From Parachlorella kessleri (lineage: Eukaryota; Chlorophyta; Trebouxiophyceae; Chlorellales; Chlorellaceae), in assembly GCA_001598975.1 (NCBI GenBank), contig BBXU01000221.1, forward strand, positions 1 to 18,404: 18,404 bases of DNA, given 5' to 3'. The stretch's first letter is position 1; every line of letters starts with the position of its first letter. Made by a program: the position numbers and the translations under genes. Below are positions 18,324 to 18,404 of the stretch, one piece after another. The notes below the pieces were generated by a model. That model saw nothing but the letters and a program-made list of their open reading frames with translations. It was not told the origin of the DNA and did no database searches.

Positions 18324-18404
18324 CTGAAAGGGAAGGACTCAGGGGACAGGACTCGAATAAAAGCCCTCACCCACCCAGCGTTTCTGCAGCGGTGCGATCC
18401 CCCC

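Noticed and set aside
1..18404. tRNA, rRNA or intact transposase/reverse transcriptase genes
   Set aside because: Both strands were read for T-loop-like GGTTCRA motifs and for transposase or RT words. Nothing convincing was found.

Overview
The window looks like nuclear DNA from a chlorophyte green alga. The genes are cut by many spliceosomal introns (mostly about 75-500 bp, GT-AG with CTGCAG-type acceptors). Several products carry algal-style chloroplast transit peptides. Copies of TGTAA, the usual polyadenylation signal of green algae, lie after several genes. The species cannot be named from the sequence alone. All gene models were built by hand from exon phase and family similarity; no transcript or database evidence was used.

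Layout from left to right: (1) 1-1947 (+), the last five exons of NOP56, the box C/D snoRNP core protein, with a lysine-rich tail. (2) 7426-2811 (-), a complete 12-exon gene for a plastid 2-oxoglutarate/malate translocator (DiT1/DASS family), 560 aa. (3) 7732-10973 (+), divergent from it, an 8-exon gene for a DUF92/TMEM19 membrane protein of the VTE6 (phytyl-phosphate kinase) type, with an unusual N-terminal helical extension. (4) About 11344-12440 (+), a probable two-exon gene of unknown function. (5) 12774-13160, a cluster of diverged repeat units of up to about 130 bp, with further copies at 16586-16720 and, inverted, at 17249-17300. (6) 14873-13636 (-), a complete 4-exon gene for plastid ribosomal protein uS15. 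(7) 15084-16932 (+), a complete 4-exon gene for plastid ribosomal protein uL13, divergent from uS15. (8) 18323-17369 (-), the large last exon of an unidentified low-complexity protein with a Cys/His-rich segment, running off the right edge.

The genes form two divergent pairs of plastid-function genes. DiT1/VTE6-like share about 305 bp between start codons, and uS15c/uL13c share 210 bp. The first pair encodes two plastid membrane proteins (carbon/nitrogen exchange and prenyl-quinone precursor salvage). The second encodes one small-subunit and one large-subunit protein of the plastid ribosome, whose transit peptides share an FF-GTRVP motif. The DiT1 and VTE6-like models each need one GC-AG intron, and both use the same donor, CAG|GCAAGG.

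No prokaryotic operon, CRISPR array, phage or intact transposon is visible. The most novel items are the VTE6-like N-terminal extension, the unknown gene at 11.3-12.4 kb, the dispersed repeat family and the right-edge protein.
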